Virus record (IMG/VR): IMGVR_UViG_3300047471_000325
Coordinates: 1-64,000 of that record
Direction: 5' to 3' (one strand)
Length of the DNA stretch: 64,000 bases
DNA from: a virus
Made by a program: the position numbers and the translations under genes. The notes beneath the pieces are model-generated. The model was not told where the DNA came from, searched no databases, and was given only the letters and a program-made list of their open reading frames with translations. This document shows, piece after piece, positions 23,394-31,904 of this stretch. How positions within the stretch are numbered: the first letter of the stretch is position 1; each line of letters begins with the position of its first letter.

Positions 23394-25200
23394 CCTCTCG
23401 ATCAACGTCCAGCAAGACTCCTTCCGCGTCCGAGATTTCCTCCTCGGGGCTGCGCTAGGTGTTGCTCTATCTGCTGGTTTGATTGAGATCCCGAAGATAT
23501 CTGACAGCGTTCAAGCTGCATTAAATCCGCCGCCAGATCTCTCGATTCAAGTGTCGGATGAAGGTTGCAGACCGCGCGAGTTTGTCTATGGCGCCACACG
23601 CTACGTGCAGTCGCAGAACGCGCTGTCTGCTGGGCTGCGTGAAGGTTACGTCAAGCTCTCTGAGACACCGACTGCGCTACGCACGCTTGACCCAGGCCTC
23701 ATCCAAGAGGTCATGCGCCTCGACGACTTCGGGCAGATCGATCTGCGCGGTCTCGGTGCATGGGTCAAGGTTGCTGATCAGACGCCCATTGCCATATTGT
23801 TTGATGGCATCTCAGCCTCTGGGTTTGATGAAAGTCTAAAGGTTCAGGATCAACCTACAGCAGGCACGACGCCATTCGGCGTAACGGTTCCAGCGGAAAG
23901 CCTTAAGATATCAGAAGGCGGATTCGTTGAACTTAGCGTCGAAGCTGAGATCCTACACATTACTGATACTGTAACAGCTGGTTTAGAGTTTGGCCCCGAG
24001 ATTCTACATGTACAGGACCAGACGCCACTTGCGTCGCTCACTGGCGGTGGCAATCTTTCAGCATCGGGATTTGATGAACTCCTTCATGTTCAAGATACTG
24101 TTACTGCACTCCTGAATCCTGAACAGACAACGCCTGCGGAATCGCTGAAGGTTCAGGACATCGTCATCAATACCTTGCTCAACCCAGAGCAAGCGAATGG
24201 GTTTGACGAGTCGCTAAAGATCGCTGATACAGTTCTTGGACCGACACTGAACCCCGAGCAAGCAAACCCCTCGGAGTTGCTGAAGGTCCAGGATACTCCG
24301 AGCACGACACTCGATCCAGAGCAGACATCGACGGCATCTGAGGCACTGAAGGTCCAAGACACCGTTACTGTTGCTCTCGATCCGCTGAACGCGCCGACGC
24401 TGACAGAGTCGCTGAAGGTTCAAGATACCGTTACACCCGCATTGTGGCTGGCAACACAAGCTGGCGATGAGACGCTGCACGTCCAGGACAGTGTCCAGAA
24501 CACGCTGCTAAACCCACTGCAGACATCTGGTTTCGATGAGCTACTGCACGTTCAAGACCAGACGCCGAACACAGGATCGAACCTTGCTGCGAGTGGGTTT
24601 GATGAGTCGCTAAAGATTGCCGACATCGTCACCCCGCAGCTGACAGCGCTCTTCGCGTCAGGCTTCGATGAGAGTCTGAAAGTCGCGGACGTCGTTACCC
24701 CGAGCATCACCCCGCTCCTCGCCTCTGGCTTTGATGAATCGCTGAAGGTTCAAGATGCTGTTACTGGGCTGACGCTCAACCCACTGCAGACTTCGGGCTT
24801 TAATGAGCTATTGCACGTCGTCGACCAGACACCGCAAGTCGGGGCAAGCATCGCGCCACCTGTTCTGACTGAGACGTGCAAACTCGCTGATCAGGTTTTT
24901 GCGCAGCTCGATACGTTACTAGCAACGCCCATAGAATCACTTAAGGTCGTCGATACTGTCTTACAGCAGATTACACCGCTGCTGGCGTCTGGTTTCGACG
25001 AGCAAGCAAAGGTTTCTGACAGCATCAGTGAGTCGATTACGCCGCTGCTTGCGCAAGCATCAGAGTCGCTGAAGATTGAAGATAAGCAACCGAATTTCGC
25101 TGGGCCATCAATCATTGACGTGAATGGTTCCTACATCACAAAGGTCGATGTCGGTGGTTCCTATATCCCACATATCGACGTGATCGGACAGGTGGAGTAA
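23386..25200 (+). CDS. Repeat protein with 20 ESLKVQD units
   Basis: A 604-residue protein. After a unique N-terminus (DEGCRPREFVYGATRYVQSQ near 55-75) come 20 units of about 23 residues with consensus SGFDESLKVQDTVTPxLNP. The central E-S/L-L-K/H-V-x-D is well conserved. The last 40 residues turn to short VDVGGSYIPHIDV strands. The same N-terminal module and about five units recur in the 38632 distal tail protein. It is probably an elongated virion fibre, with repeat number perhaps variable. No known family is matched. Confidence 0.75.
   Translation: MADLSINVQQDSFRVRDFLLGAALGVALSAGLIEIPKISDSVQAALNPPPDLSIQVSDEGCRPREFVYGATRYVQSQNALSAGLREGYVKLSETPTALRTLDPGLIQEVMRLDDFGQIDLRGLGAWVKVADQTPIAILFDGISASGFDESLKVQDQPTAGTTPFGVTVPAESLKISEGGFVELSVEAEILHITDTVTAGLEFGPEILHVQDQTPLASLTGGGNLSASGFDELLHVQDTVTALLNPEQTTPAESLKVQDIVINTLLNPEQANGFDESLKIADTVLGPTLNPEQANPSELLKVQDTPSTTLDPEQTSTASEALKVQDTVTVALDPLNAPTLTESLKVQDTVTPALWLATQAGDETLHVQDSVQNTLLNPLQTSGFDELLHVQDQTPNTGSNLAASGFDESLKIADIVTPQLTALFASGFDESLKVADVVTPSITPLLASGFDESLKVQDAVTGLTLNPLQTSGFNELLHVVDQTPQVGASIAPPVLTETCKLADQVFAQLDTLLATPIESLKVVDTVLQQITPLLASGFDEQAKVSDSISESITPLLAQASESLKIEDKQPNFAGPSIIDVNGSYITKVDVGGSYIPHIDVIGQVE
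23815..25090 (+). repeat. Tandem protein-level repeats (about 69 bp period)
   Basis: About 20 degenerate units in frame. Neighbouring units share stretches such as TCTGGCTTTGATGA followed by TCGCTGAAGGTTCAAGA at DNA level, so unequal recombination could change the number of units. Confidence 0.75.
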
Positions 25201-25571
25201 TGGCGATACAAGCGACGGTTGGCGGGAGTGGGACGCTCTTCGTAGGAGAAGATAAGATCTTCAGACTGAAGAATGTTATCGATGAGAATGGTGTTCTCAT
25301 CGATATGTCTGGATGGACCGTGCTCTTCGATGTGCGCGCGAAGGTCACCTCGGCAGACCCGGCAATCATCTCAATCAACGCAACGCTCATCGGCATCTAT
25401 AGCGTGACACCCGCGCTGAATACACAGATGTGGACGGCATCAGTGACAGACGATCTGATGAACCTGTTCAAAGCGAAGACGTATCAATATTCCTGGAAGC
25501 GAATGGATACGGGTGTCGAGACGGTGCTTGCTTATGGCCCGTTCGTGCCCGAGAAAGCGACGGCCCCTTAA
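25200..25571 (+). CDS. Putative virion protein
   Basis: A 123-residue beta-rich protein, MAIQATVGGSGTLFVGEDK. The pattern LKNVIDENGVLIDMSGWTVLFDVR, followed by a second sandwich half, resembles the N-terminal domain of phage baseplate or fibre-attached proteins (BppU-like). It overlaps the repeat protein by 1 nt. The role is inferred from context. Confidence 0.55.
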   Translation: MAIQATVGGSGTLFVGEDKIFRLKNVIDENGVLIDMSGWTVLFDVRAKVTSADPAIISINATLIGIYSVTPALNTQMWTASVTDDLMNLFKAKTYQYSWKRMDTGVETVLAYGPFVPEKATAP

Positions 25572-26177
25572 ATGCCTGTCATCGTCTCGACTCCTGGTGC
25601 GAGTAACGCGAACAGCTACTTAACAGTCGCTGAGGCAGATGCTTACTATGATACGCGCGTACCTGGCGTGGTGTTTGACGCGTGGGATGGTGCAGATAGT
25701 AAAGAAGCACTGCTGATCAATGCCACGCGCATGCTCGATAAGTTGCTGCTACCTGACGTCAAAGAACTCTACTATCAGAACGGCAAAGCCTACTATCGCG
25801 TCCGACCGGCATGGACAGGAGCTGCTGCGACGACGGTGCAGCGTCTCTGTTGGCCGCGCTCAAGTATGTTCGACCAGAATAACAATGCGATTGCGACGAA
25901 TGTTATCCCAGACGATTTGAAGTTCGCGACCGCAGAGTTCGCCGGGCAACTTGGCGTCGCTGATCGTCAGCTTGATAACGATGTCGTCTTGCAGGGACTA
26001 ACGTCAGTGAAAGCTGGCAGTGTGGCGCTGACGTTTAAGACGGACGGGCTCGCGGTGACATATACGATTCCGCAAGCGGTCTATGATCTGCTTGTGCCGA
26101 GTTGGTATACGAATGAGTCCTTCGAGTCAGCACTCGCGGGTATCTTCGACGTTATCACGCAGGAGGATAACGCGTGA
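25572..26177 (+). CDS. Head-tail connector / DnaT-like protein
   Basis: A 201-residue protein. ANSYLTVAEADAYYDTR at the start, EALLINATRMLDKL in the middle and the RLCWPRS segment (GxxxxQxLxWPR-like) match the head-completion (gp6/DnaT-like) group of phage connectors that attach to the portal. It is directly followed by a small stopper-like gene. Confidence 0.75.
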   Translation: MPVIVSTPGASNANSYLTVAEADAYYDTRVPGVVFDAWDGADSKEALLINATRMLDKLLLPDVKELYYQNGKAYYRVRPAWTGAAATTVQRLCWPRSSMFDQNNNAIATNVIPDDLKFATAEFAGQLGVADRQLDNDVVLQGLTSVKAGSVALTFKTDGLAVTYTIPQAVYDLLVPSWYTNESFESALAGIFDVITQEDNA

Positions 26178-26554
26178 GTCTTTTAGATACACTTAGGGGC
26201 GGCGTTAAGCTCGCGAATAAGATCACGCGGCCACTGCAGGCAACCGTGATGTATGCGCGCAAGACCTCGGGCGGCGGCTATGGCCCGGTCTATGCCAACG
26301 CCGTACCCCTGCATGCTATCGTTGACTTCAAGGCCGTACAAGTAAGAACGCAAGATGGGACGTTGACAGCGACGCGGGCAGTGATCACACTGCTCGATAT
26401 CAATGAAGTCGTCGCAGCAACGGCTGGAAATGGTATCGGGAACGACGATATCTTCACGCTGCCTGATGGTGATACGGGGCCGATCCTTGATATTGCTGGA
26501 TTCATCGACGCAGGGACAGGACACCCTATCGCCACTGAAATCATGATGGGTTGA
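26174..26554 (+). CDS. Putative head-tail stopper / minor capsid protein
   Basis: A 126-residue protein, MSLLDTLRGGVKLANKITRP, with ATGA overlap to the connector gene. Beta-rich with a helical N-terminus. Size and place after the connector fit a head-closure protein. A family signature is not clear. Confidence 0.55.
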   Translation: MSLLDTLRGGVKLANKITRPLQATVMYARKTSGGGYGPVYANAVPLHAIVDFKAVQVRTQDGTLTATRAVITLLDINEVVAATAGNGIGNDDIFTLPDGDTGPILDIAGFIDAGTGHPIATEIMMG

Positions 26555-26565
26555 AGGAGGAGATA

Positions 26566-26796
26566 ATGGACTTTACACCGACGGAAAAAGATAAGGTACC
26601 GGCCGCAGCATCAACGACTACCGCGACCGTGACTTCGGAAGGCATGGTGTTTTCTCATGCGGCGCCACAGAAAACAGCGCTGCTTGAATGCTCTGTCTGC
26701 CATAACACCGACACGGTCGAAGGCGTGCTAGGGCGGCAGCACTATCCAGGGTCGTGCGGGCACTGCGGCAGCGCGTTCAGGGTCATCGAGAAATGA
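26566..26796 (+). CDS. Small zinc-finger-like protein
   Basis: A 76-residue protein with AAGGAGGAGATA before the ATG. The C-terminal half has LLECSVCHNTDTVEGVLG and then YPGSCGHCGSAF: two CxxC pairs of a zinc ribbon. The N-terminal half is low-complexity Thr/Ala. It is coupled to the glycosyltransferase gene (ATGA). Function unknown. Confidence 0.6.
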   Translation: MDFTPTEKDKVPAAASTTTATVTSEGMVFSHAAPQKTALLECSVCHNTDTVEGVLGRQHYPGSCGHCGSAFRVIEK

Positions 26797-27551
26797 TCAC
26801 GATCTGCTTCACCTACTTCAAGAGTCTGACGCTGCAGAACCTAGATGCGGCGCTCTACTCGGTGAGTCGTCAGGACTTGTCACTGGTGGAGGAGATCATC
26901 ATCGTCGATAACGATACGCCGGATGCCGTTGAGGAGATTGAGGCTATCGTTGCGCTGCAGCACTTCCCAGTACCGGCGCGCGTCATCTCCTATAAGCACG
27001 GTGATCTATCGCGTTGCCAAGCGTGGTCGACGAATGCGACCGTCCGACTGGCCACATCGCCGTGGGTCTTCTACACGCGAGCAGACTACCTGCTTGACTT
27101 CACCATGCTGGGGAAGTTCATCGACGTCGCCGGCAGCAAGCCTGAGGGCTGGGACGGGTTCATCGTTAGTCATGGCGCGCACCTCGGGAATACGATCACG
27201 GAGTGCGAAGCGACTGGCTGGCGCGTGACCGGCCCTCGTCACCTCGGAGGCATCGTCTATGACTACACCGAGATCGACTCCGGCGTCTGGATGGCTCGAC
27301 GGGATACCTATGACCGCATCGGCGGGTTTGACGAGCGACTCTTTGCTTGGGGGCATGCGCAGACCGAGTTTCAATACCGGATGTACTTGGCCGGCGTCGA
27401 GTTCGTGCGGATCCCAGAAGTGCTGTTCTGCCACCCTGGACATGGCGGCGATAAGGACATGGACCTGGCGATGAAGCAGTTGGCGGCGCAGGGGACGGAC
27501 CTGAAGGCGATGTGGGCACGCTATCATGGAGTGTCGCCCTATGGCCATTAG
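26793..27551 (+). CDS. Family 2-like glycosyltransferase
   Basis: A 252-residue protein. EEIIIVDNDTPDAVEEIE (about 33-50) is the nucleotide-binding region. YKHGDLSRCQAWSTNATVRLA and VFYTRADYLLDFTML with an acidic pair correspond to the GT-A sugar-nucleotide site. DRIGGFDERLFAWGHAQTEFQYRMYLAG is a classical GT2 catalytic-side region. It probably adds a sugar in a phage-coded pathway. Coupled to the preceding zinc-ribbon gene. Confidence 0.8.
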   Translation: MITICFTYFKSLTLQNLDAALYSVSRQDLSLVEEIIIVDNDTPDAVEEIEAIVALQHFPVPARVISYKHGDLSRCQAWSTNATVRLATSPWVFYTRADYLLDFTMLGKFIDVAGSKPEGWDGFIVSHGAHLGNTITECEATGWRVTGPRHLGGIVYDYTEIDSGVWMARRDTYDRIGGFDERLFAWGHAQTEFQYRMYLAGVEFVRIPEVLFCHPGHGGDKDMDLAMKQLAAQGTDLKAMWARYHGVSPYGH

Positions 27552-28242
27552 GCCGTACACGCGGTCGCTTGACTTGAGCGACTATGAGTTCCTCCGCCCG
27601 CACGTCGATCCGCTTGCTGAGTTCCAGCGAGACATGACAGCGAAGGGCGTTCCGCACCGTGAGTGGCATCCGCACCGCTTCTGGGAGTACGCGTCGATCT
27701 TACAGCAGATGTTAGAACTTGGTGTACCGCAGAATGGATGGTTCATCGACGTTGGAGCTGGCGCGTCATTCTTTGATCCCTACTTCGCGCGACTCTATCC
27801 AAACCTTTGCTGCACGGACACTGAGAAGTATGGTGACTATCGGTGGATGGTGCAGAAACAGCGCGAGGCATATGGCGTAACACTACCACTCTTCGATGTG
27901 CCGCTCGAAGATATGTCGGTATTTGGCGACTCGCAGTTCGATGCGACCTTCTGCATTTCGACCATCGAGCATGTTGATGATCACGATCAAGCGTTCGGCG
28001 AGTTAGTGCGGATTACGAAGCCTAGCGGCTATATCATGCTGACGTCAGACTACTTTCGTGACCTTCCACATTATGAGCAGAGTATCTCTCGGCACTTGCA
28101 AGTTACTCCCTATCGTGAAGAGTTTGTGCTAGACTTACCGAGGCGCTTTGGAGTAGAATTTGTCGGGGCAACTGACTTAGCCTATCGCGGCGACTATATC
28201 CATAACTATTCGTTCTGTAACATCTGCCTGAGGAAGCTATGA
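27541..28242 (+). CDS. SAM-dependent methyltransferase
   Basis: A 233-residue class I methyltransferase. FIDVGAGAS (68-75) is the SAM-binding motif, CCTDTEKYGDYRW the acidic post-motif, FDATFCISTIEHVDDHDQAF the middle motif and ITKPSGYIMLTSDYF the last strand. It overlaps the GT2 gene by 11 nt and the C-methyltransferase gene by 4 nt. A sugar substrate is probable from the context. Confidence 0.8.
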   Translation: MAIRPYTRSLDLSDYEFLRPHVDPLAEFQRDMTAKGVPHREWHPHRFWEYASILQQMLELGVPQNGWFIDVGAGASFFDPYFARLYPNLCCTDTEKYGDYRWMVQKQREAYGVTLPLFDVPLEDMSVFGDSQFDATFCISTIEHVDDHDQAFGELVRITKPSGYIMLTSDYFRDLPHYEQSISRHLQVTPYREEFVLDLPRRFGVEFVGATDLAYRGDYIHNYSFCNICLRKL

Positions 28243-29477
28243 CGGGTTATTGCCGCGTCTGCTGCAAAGCGCTCGTATCTGTTTTTGATATGGGTATGAT
28301 GAAGCTCTCAGGATTCCCGCTGACAGATGATGTGCTGCCTGAATCACCGCTTGATCTCTGTCGCTGCCCACTGTGCGGCCTCGTGCAGCTTCGGCATACA
28401 GTCTCTCCTGATCGCATGTTCAGAGAGTATTGGTATCGAAGCGGCATTAATGAGGCGATGTGCGCTGAGCTGAAGGACGTCGTCGAGGATGCAGTAGAGC
28501 ACCTAGGGTATCTGGAAGAAGATGACGTTGTCGTGGATGTCGGTGCAAACGACGGGACGCTGCTCTCGGTCTATCCGAAGAACGTGAAGCGCGTTGCGTT
28601 TGAACCAGCAGAGAACTTACAGGAGCAAGTCAGTCAACATTGCGACGTGCTGATTCCTGACTACTTTCCGGATGGTGGCTTATTGGCGCAAGGCAGCGTC
28701 ACACTGTTAACCTCCATCGCGTGCTTCTACGCCGTAGATAAACCCATGCAGTTCGTCTCTGCCGTGAACGACGTGTTGTCGGCAAACGGCATCTGGGTGG
28801 TACAATTCCAAGACCTCGCCCAGATGCTGGAGACGACGGCCTTCGACGATATCTGCCACGAGCACCTTTTCTATCCAAGCATGGCGTCGGTCGCCAGGAT
28901 GCTTGAGCCGTTCGACTTGGCGATCATTGACGCCGAGCGACGTGAGATTAACGGCGGGAGCCTTCGACTGACGATCGGGCGTCGGTGGCGCAAGGTCTCT
29001 CCGCATGTCTTGGAACTCTACATCAAGGAGAAGAACTGCGAGAGCCCGGTGGCGCTTCGCATGTTCGCGCAGCACGTCTATGAGATGCGGCTGGCGATAC
29101 GCGATGTTATCGTCAATCAGCATGGCACCGTGGACCTATATGGCGCATCGACGAAGGGCAACACACTGCTGCAGTTCTGCAATCTCGGCGCTGGGCTCAT
29201 TCGGCAGGCATGGGAGCGGTCGCCGGCGAAGATTGGGCGCCGGACGGTGACCGGCATTCCTATCGTGAGCGAGGAGTCGGGTCGTGCTGATCCTCCGGAT
29301 ATGCTCTTCGTCGGCATCTGGCAGTTTCGTGAAGCAGTCATTCAGCGCGAGGCGGCATACTTAGAGGCGGGTGGCAAGCTACTCTTTCCACTGCCGACGG
29401 TTGAGATCATCTCAAATGGAAGCGATGGTATTTACGAAGATCTCCGTACTCATCCCGACGCGCCAGCGGTTGGCTAG
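28239..29477 (+). CDS. Sugar C-methyltransferase-like protein
   Basis: A 412-residue protein with the three-part layout of deoxysugar C-methyltransferases (TylCIII/NovU type). An N-terminal zinc domain has C5-x2-C8 and C43-x2-C46. Then comes SAM motif VDVGANDGTLL (99-108). A C-terminal domain carries HEHLFYPSM, INGGSLRL and DLYGASTKGNTLLQF. These enzymes methylate carbon 3 of a keto-sugar nucleotide, so the phage may build an unusual branched or methylated sugar. Confidence 0.85.
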   Translation: MTGYCRVCCKALVSVFDMGMMKLSGFPLTDDVLPESPLDLCRCPLCGLVQLRHTVSPDRMFREYWYRSGINEAMCAELKDVVEDAVEHLGYLEEDDVVVDVGANDGTLLSVYPKNVKRVAFEPAENLQEQVSQHCDVLIPDYFPDGGLLAQGSVTLLTSIACFYAVDKPMQFVSAVNDVLSANGIWVVQFQDLAQMLETTAFDDICHEHLFYPSMASVARMLEPFDLAIIDAERREINGGSLRLTIGRRWRKVSPHVLELYIKEKNCESPVALRMFAQHVYEMRLAIRDVIVNQHGTVDLYGASTKGNTLLQFCNLGAGLIRQAWERSPAKIGRRTVTGIPIVSEESGRADPPDMLFVGIWQFREAVIQREAAYLEAGGKLLFPLPTVEIISNGSDGIYEDLRTHPDAPAVG

Positions 29478-30105
29478 ACTCGCGACGATGCTCGACTCGT
29501 TCGAGCAGACGACGAGTGGTCGGGCGGACCTCGTGTTCCGCGTTGATGATGATGACATCGCGACGCAGGAGTATCTTCGCGACGATGCACGTGCGCACTG
29601 GCGGATGGTCGTCGGTCCGAGACTGGGCTATGCGAACCTTCCGAAGATGTACAACGAGCTGTACCAATGGTCGAATGGCGACGTGCTGATGGTCGGGAAC
29701 GATGACATGATCTTTAAGACGCCCAATTGGGACCACATCATCCTCGACGAGGCGAGGAAGTACCCAGATGGCCTCTTCGACTTCGGCGTCATGACACACA
29801 ACTACTTGAACTTCCCGTTCGCGACGATCAGCAAGCGGATGGCCGACTGCCTCGGGTTCTTCTTCGACGAGCGGTTCTTCTGGGGTGACATCTTCTGGCG
29901 GGACGTCACGTCGCGCTTTGGACGCGCGCTCCCGCTGCACTCGGTCGAAATTGATCATGACTGGGTCGGGTTCAAGCCAGACAGAGTCTTCTTGGCTGGA
30001 GACAGCGCACGTAGGGCGGATCACTCGAAGTATCACGCGATAGCCGTAGCAGAAGCAGCACGAAAATTGGAGGCAGTATGGTTCACGTCTGCGTCCCGGT
30101 CTTAA
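29425..30105 (+). CDS. Glycosyltransferase-like protein
   Basis: A 226-residue protein, MVFTKISVLIPTRQRLARLA, overlapping the previous gene by about 53 nt. SVLIPTRQR and DLVFRVDDDD give the typical GT2 start and DxD site. The later DERFFWGDIFWRDVTSRFG supplies an acidic catalytic region. The start at 29425 is the second of two close ATGs. It belongs to the glycosyltransferase run. Confidence 0.7.
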   Translation: MVFTKISVLIPTRQRLARLATMLDSFEQTTSGRADLVFRVDDDDIATQEYLRDDARAHWRMVVGPRLGYANLPKMYNELYQWSNGDVLMVGNDDMIFKTPNWDHIILDEARKYPDGLFDFGVMTHNYLNFPFATISKRMADCLGFFFDERFFWGDIFWRDVTSRFGRALPLHSVEIDHDWVGFKPDRVFLAGDSARRADHSKYHAIAVAEAARKLEAVWFTSASRS

Positions 30106-30701
30106 GGCGGTATGATCTGCTTCGTAACTTGCTAGAATCGCTGAATTCCAGCACGATCCCCTATGAGGTGCGCATCCTCGATAATGGTCGCGATGCTGCT
30201 CGGTTGAAGCAGGCGACGGCATACTTTGATGTCGATGTCGAGACGCCACATCAGCCTTATGGCGTCGCTGAATCGTGGAACCACTTCATCAATCAGGTGC
30301 CAGAAGAGCGCGTCATCGTCAACGACGACGTCATCTTCGCGCCCGACTCGCTGGAGCGCATGGTCGCGACGAAGTACGACCTCGCATGGTCGTATGAGGC
30401 GGGCTTCTCGTGCTTCCTCATCCGGGACAAGTGCGTCGAGACAGTCGGACTATTCGATGAGAGTATTTCTCCTGGCTATGCCTACTTCGAAGATGAAGAC
30501 TATATGCAGCGCGTGAACGGGAAGGGCACGAAGCCGTCGCTCATCAACTGCGGGCACGTCGAGTGCGGCGTGATGCACCCGGTCCAGAGCCAGACGCTGA
30601 AGGCAGCGACACGTAAGGAGCTGGGCGAGCACCACAAGAAGTTCATGGTCGCGCGTGCGAACTTCGCGGCGAAGTGGGGAGAAGCGGCGGTGCCGAAGTG
30701 A
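30078..30701 (+). CDS. Family 2-like glycosyltransferase
   Basis: A 207-residue protein. VCVPVLRRYDLLRNLLESL, EVRILDNGRDAARLK, VIVNDDVIFAPDSLERM (DD site) and ETVGLFDESISPGYAYFEDEDYMQRV form a complete GT2 pattern. TTGGAGGCAGT lies before the ATG. It overlaps the preceding gene by 28 nt. The run of three small GTs in a row suggests stepwise assembly of a short glycan. Confidence 0.75.
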   Translation: MVHVCVPVLRRYDLLRNLLESLNSSTIPYEVRILDNGRDAARLKQATAYFDVDVETPHQPYGVAESWNHFINQVPEERVIVNDDVIFAPDSLERMVATKYDLAWSYEAGFSCFLIRDKCVETVGLFDESISPGYAYFEDEDYMQRVNGKGTKPSLINCGHVECGVMHPVQSQTLKAATRKELGEHHKKFMVARANFAAKWGEAAVPK

Positions 30702-31231
30702 TCACCTTCCTCGTCCCGACTCTTGGCCGTCGCTCGCTGAGGTCCACGCTTCGGTCCATCGAGACGTGGCCTGGTGACGAGATACTCGTGGTTGGGAACG
30801 TCGCTGGACTGAACGGTGGCAATCCTATCGTGCGTTACGTGGAGTGCGCACCCGGCAAAGACTGGGGACACAGCGAGCGCAATTTCGCCACGCCGTTGGC
30901 GAAGGGTCGCTACATCGCACACATCGACGATGACGACATCTACGTACCCGGCACGCGGGCGCTGATGCAAGACGCCATCGAGAAGACACCCGACCGTCCG
31001 GTGCTATTCCGGATGCAATTCCCGAACGGCATCACGCTGTGGCACGAACCGAAGATTGAGTGTGGTAATGTCGGGACACCGATGTTCCTGATCCCGAACG
31101 TGCCTGAGAAGCTCGGCACGTGGAAGCCGTACGTTGGTGGTGATTGCGACTTTCTCGCAGAGTGTAAGTGGAGCGCAGAAGAAATCGTCTGGCGACCCGA
31201 GGTCACGGTAAGCCTTGGACATAATACGTAG
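30698..31231 (+). CDS. Family 2-like glycosyltransferase
   Basis: A 177-residue protein with GTG start (GTGA overlap). ITFLVPTLGRRSLRSTLRSI, GDEILVVGN, then HIDDDDIYVPGTRALM (DDD site) and GNVGTPMFLIPNV fit a compact GT-A. It is the last of the tight GT cluster. AGGAGAAGCAG starts the next gene's leader. Confidence 0.75.
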   Translation: MITFLVPTLGRRSLRSTLRSIETWPGDEILVVGNVAGLNGGNPIVRYVECAPGKDWGHSERNFATPLAKGRYIAHIDDDDIYVPGTRALMQDAIEKTPDRPVLFRMQFPNGITLWHEPKIECGNVGTPMFLIPNVPEKLGTWKPYVGGDCDFLAECKWSAEEIVWRPEVTVSLGHNT

Positions 31232-31241
31232 GAGAAGCAGC

Positions 31242-31382
31242 ATGACACAAGAAGACTTCGAGATGGTGCAAAAAGGTTTCCTGTTGGTGGATCAGAATCT
31301 GGCACAAGTAACGCGGACGTTGAAGGCTATCCTCGACCAGATGATTTACATGAATGAACAACTGGCCGGGAAGAAGTCATAG
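31242..31382 (+). CDS. Small helical protein
   Basis: A 46-residue helical protein, MTQEDFEMVQKGFLLVDQNL, preceded by TAGGAGAAGCAGC. Exactly the same 16-base string (TAGGAGAAGCAGCATG) begins the next gene, so the two may derive from cassette insertion. The helix could form a coiled coil. Confidence 0.55.
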   Translation: MTQEDFEMVQKGFLLVDQNLAQVTRTLKAILDQMIYMNEQLAGKKS

Positions 31383-31392
31383 GAGAAGCAGC

Positions 31393-31590
31393 ATGCAACT
31401 CATGTCAAGTTTTGGACTATACAAGGCGCTGAAAGATGAAGGTTTCGAGTTACCCCCGGAGTGCGGTGACATTACTTTGGAACTACCGGTCGATGGCGTC
31501 ATCCGTCTCAACTGCCCGCTGATGTTGACTGGCGAGCGCCTCGCGCAGCTCGGTCGAGCATTGACCAAGATGGCGGAGGCGCAATCATGA
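31393..31590 (+). CDS. Small hypothetical protein
   Basis: A 65-residue protein, MQLMSSFGLYKALKDEGFEL, with a beta-like middle and a helical end (ERLAQLGRALTKMAEAQ). The ATG at 31393 is chosen for AGGAGAAGCAGC. Its stop overlaps the next ATG. No family recognised. Confidence 0.55.
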   Translation: MQLMSSFGLYKALKDEGFELPPECGDITLELPVDGVIRLNCPLMLTGERLAQLGRALTKMAEAQS

Positions 31591-31904
31591 ATTACAAAGA
31601 CAAGACGAACGGCGATATTGTCACAGCGTGGCAGTGGGATGGTAAAGACGAAGTGTCACTTAAACAGATGCTCTTCGGACTGCTGTCATATACCGTTGAG
31701 GATGGCGAAGTCTCTGTGCGGCTTGGCAGGTTTGACTATCTTAAGATCGTGCCCGGCACATTCATCGTCAATGGTCCTGCGACCAATCAGCTTCGCACGT
31801 TCAACGCTGGAATCTTTGCCAAACAGTTTGAGAAGATCGTCGTAGCAGCACCAGCACCGACGCAGATTACTCATGATACGGAGAAGAAGGAGAAGCAGTC
31901 ATGA
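31587..31904 (+). CDS. Hypothetical protein with compact beta fold
   Basis: A 105-residue protein, MNYKDKTNGDIVTAWQWDGK, resembling small phage proteins that begin with an aromatic-rich strand (VTAWQW) and end in a charged helix. ATGA overlaps on both sides. Possibly a regulatory or accessory protein; not assigned. Confidence 0.55.
   Translation: MNYKDKTNGDIVTAWQWDGKDEVSLKQMLFGLLSYTVEDGEVSVRLGRFDYLKIVPGTFIVNGPATNQLRTFNAGIFAKQFEKIVVAAPAPTQITHDTEKKEKQS

Noticed and set aside
23815-25090. CRISPR-like or satellite repeat array
   Set aside because: Repeats are in coding frame, imperfect at DNA level and have no spacers; they encode protein repeats.
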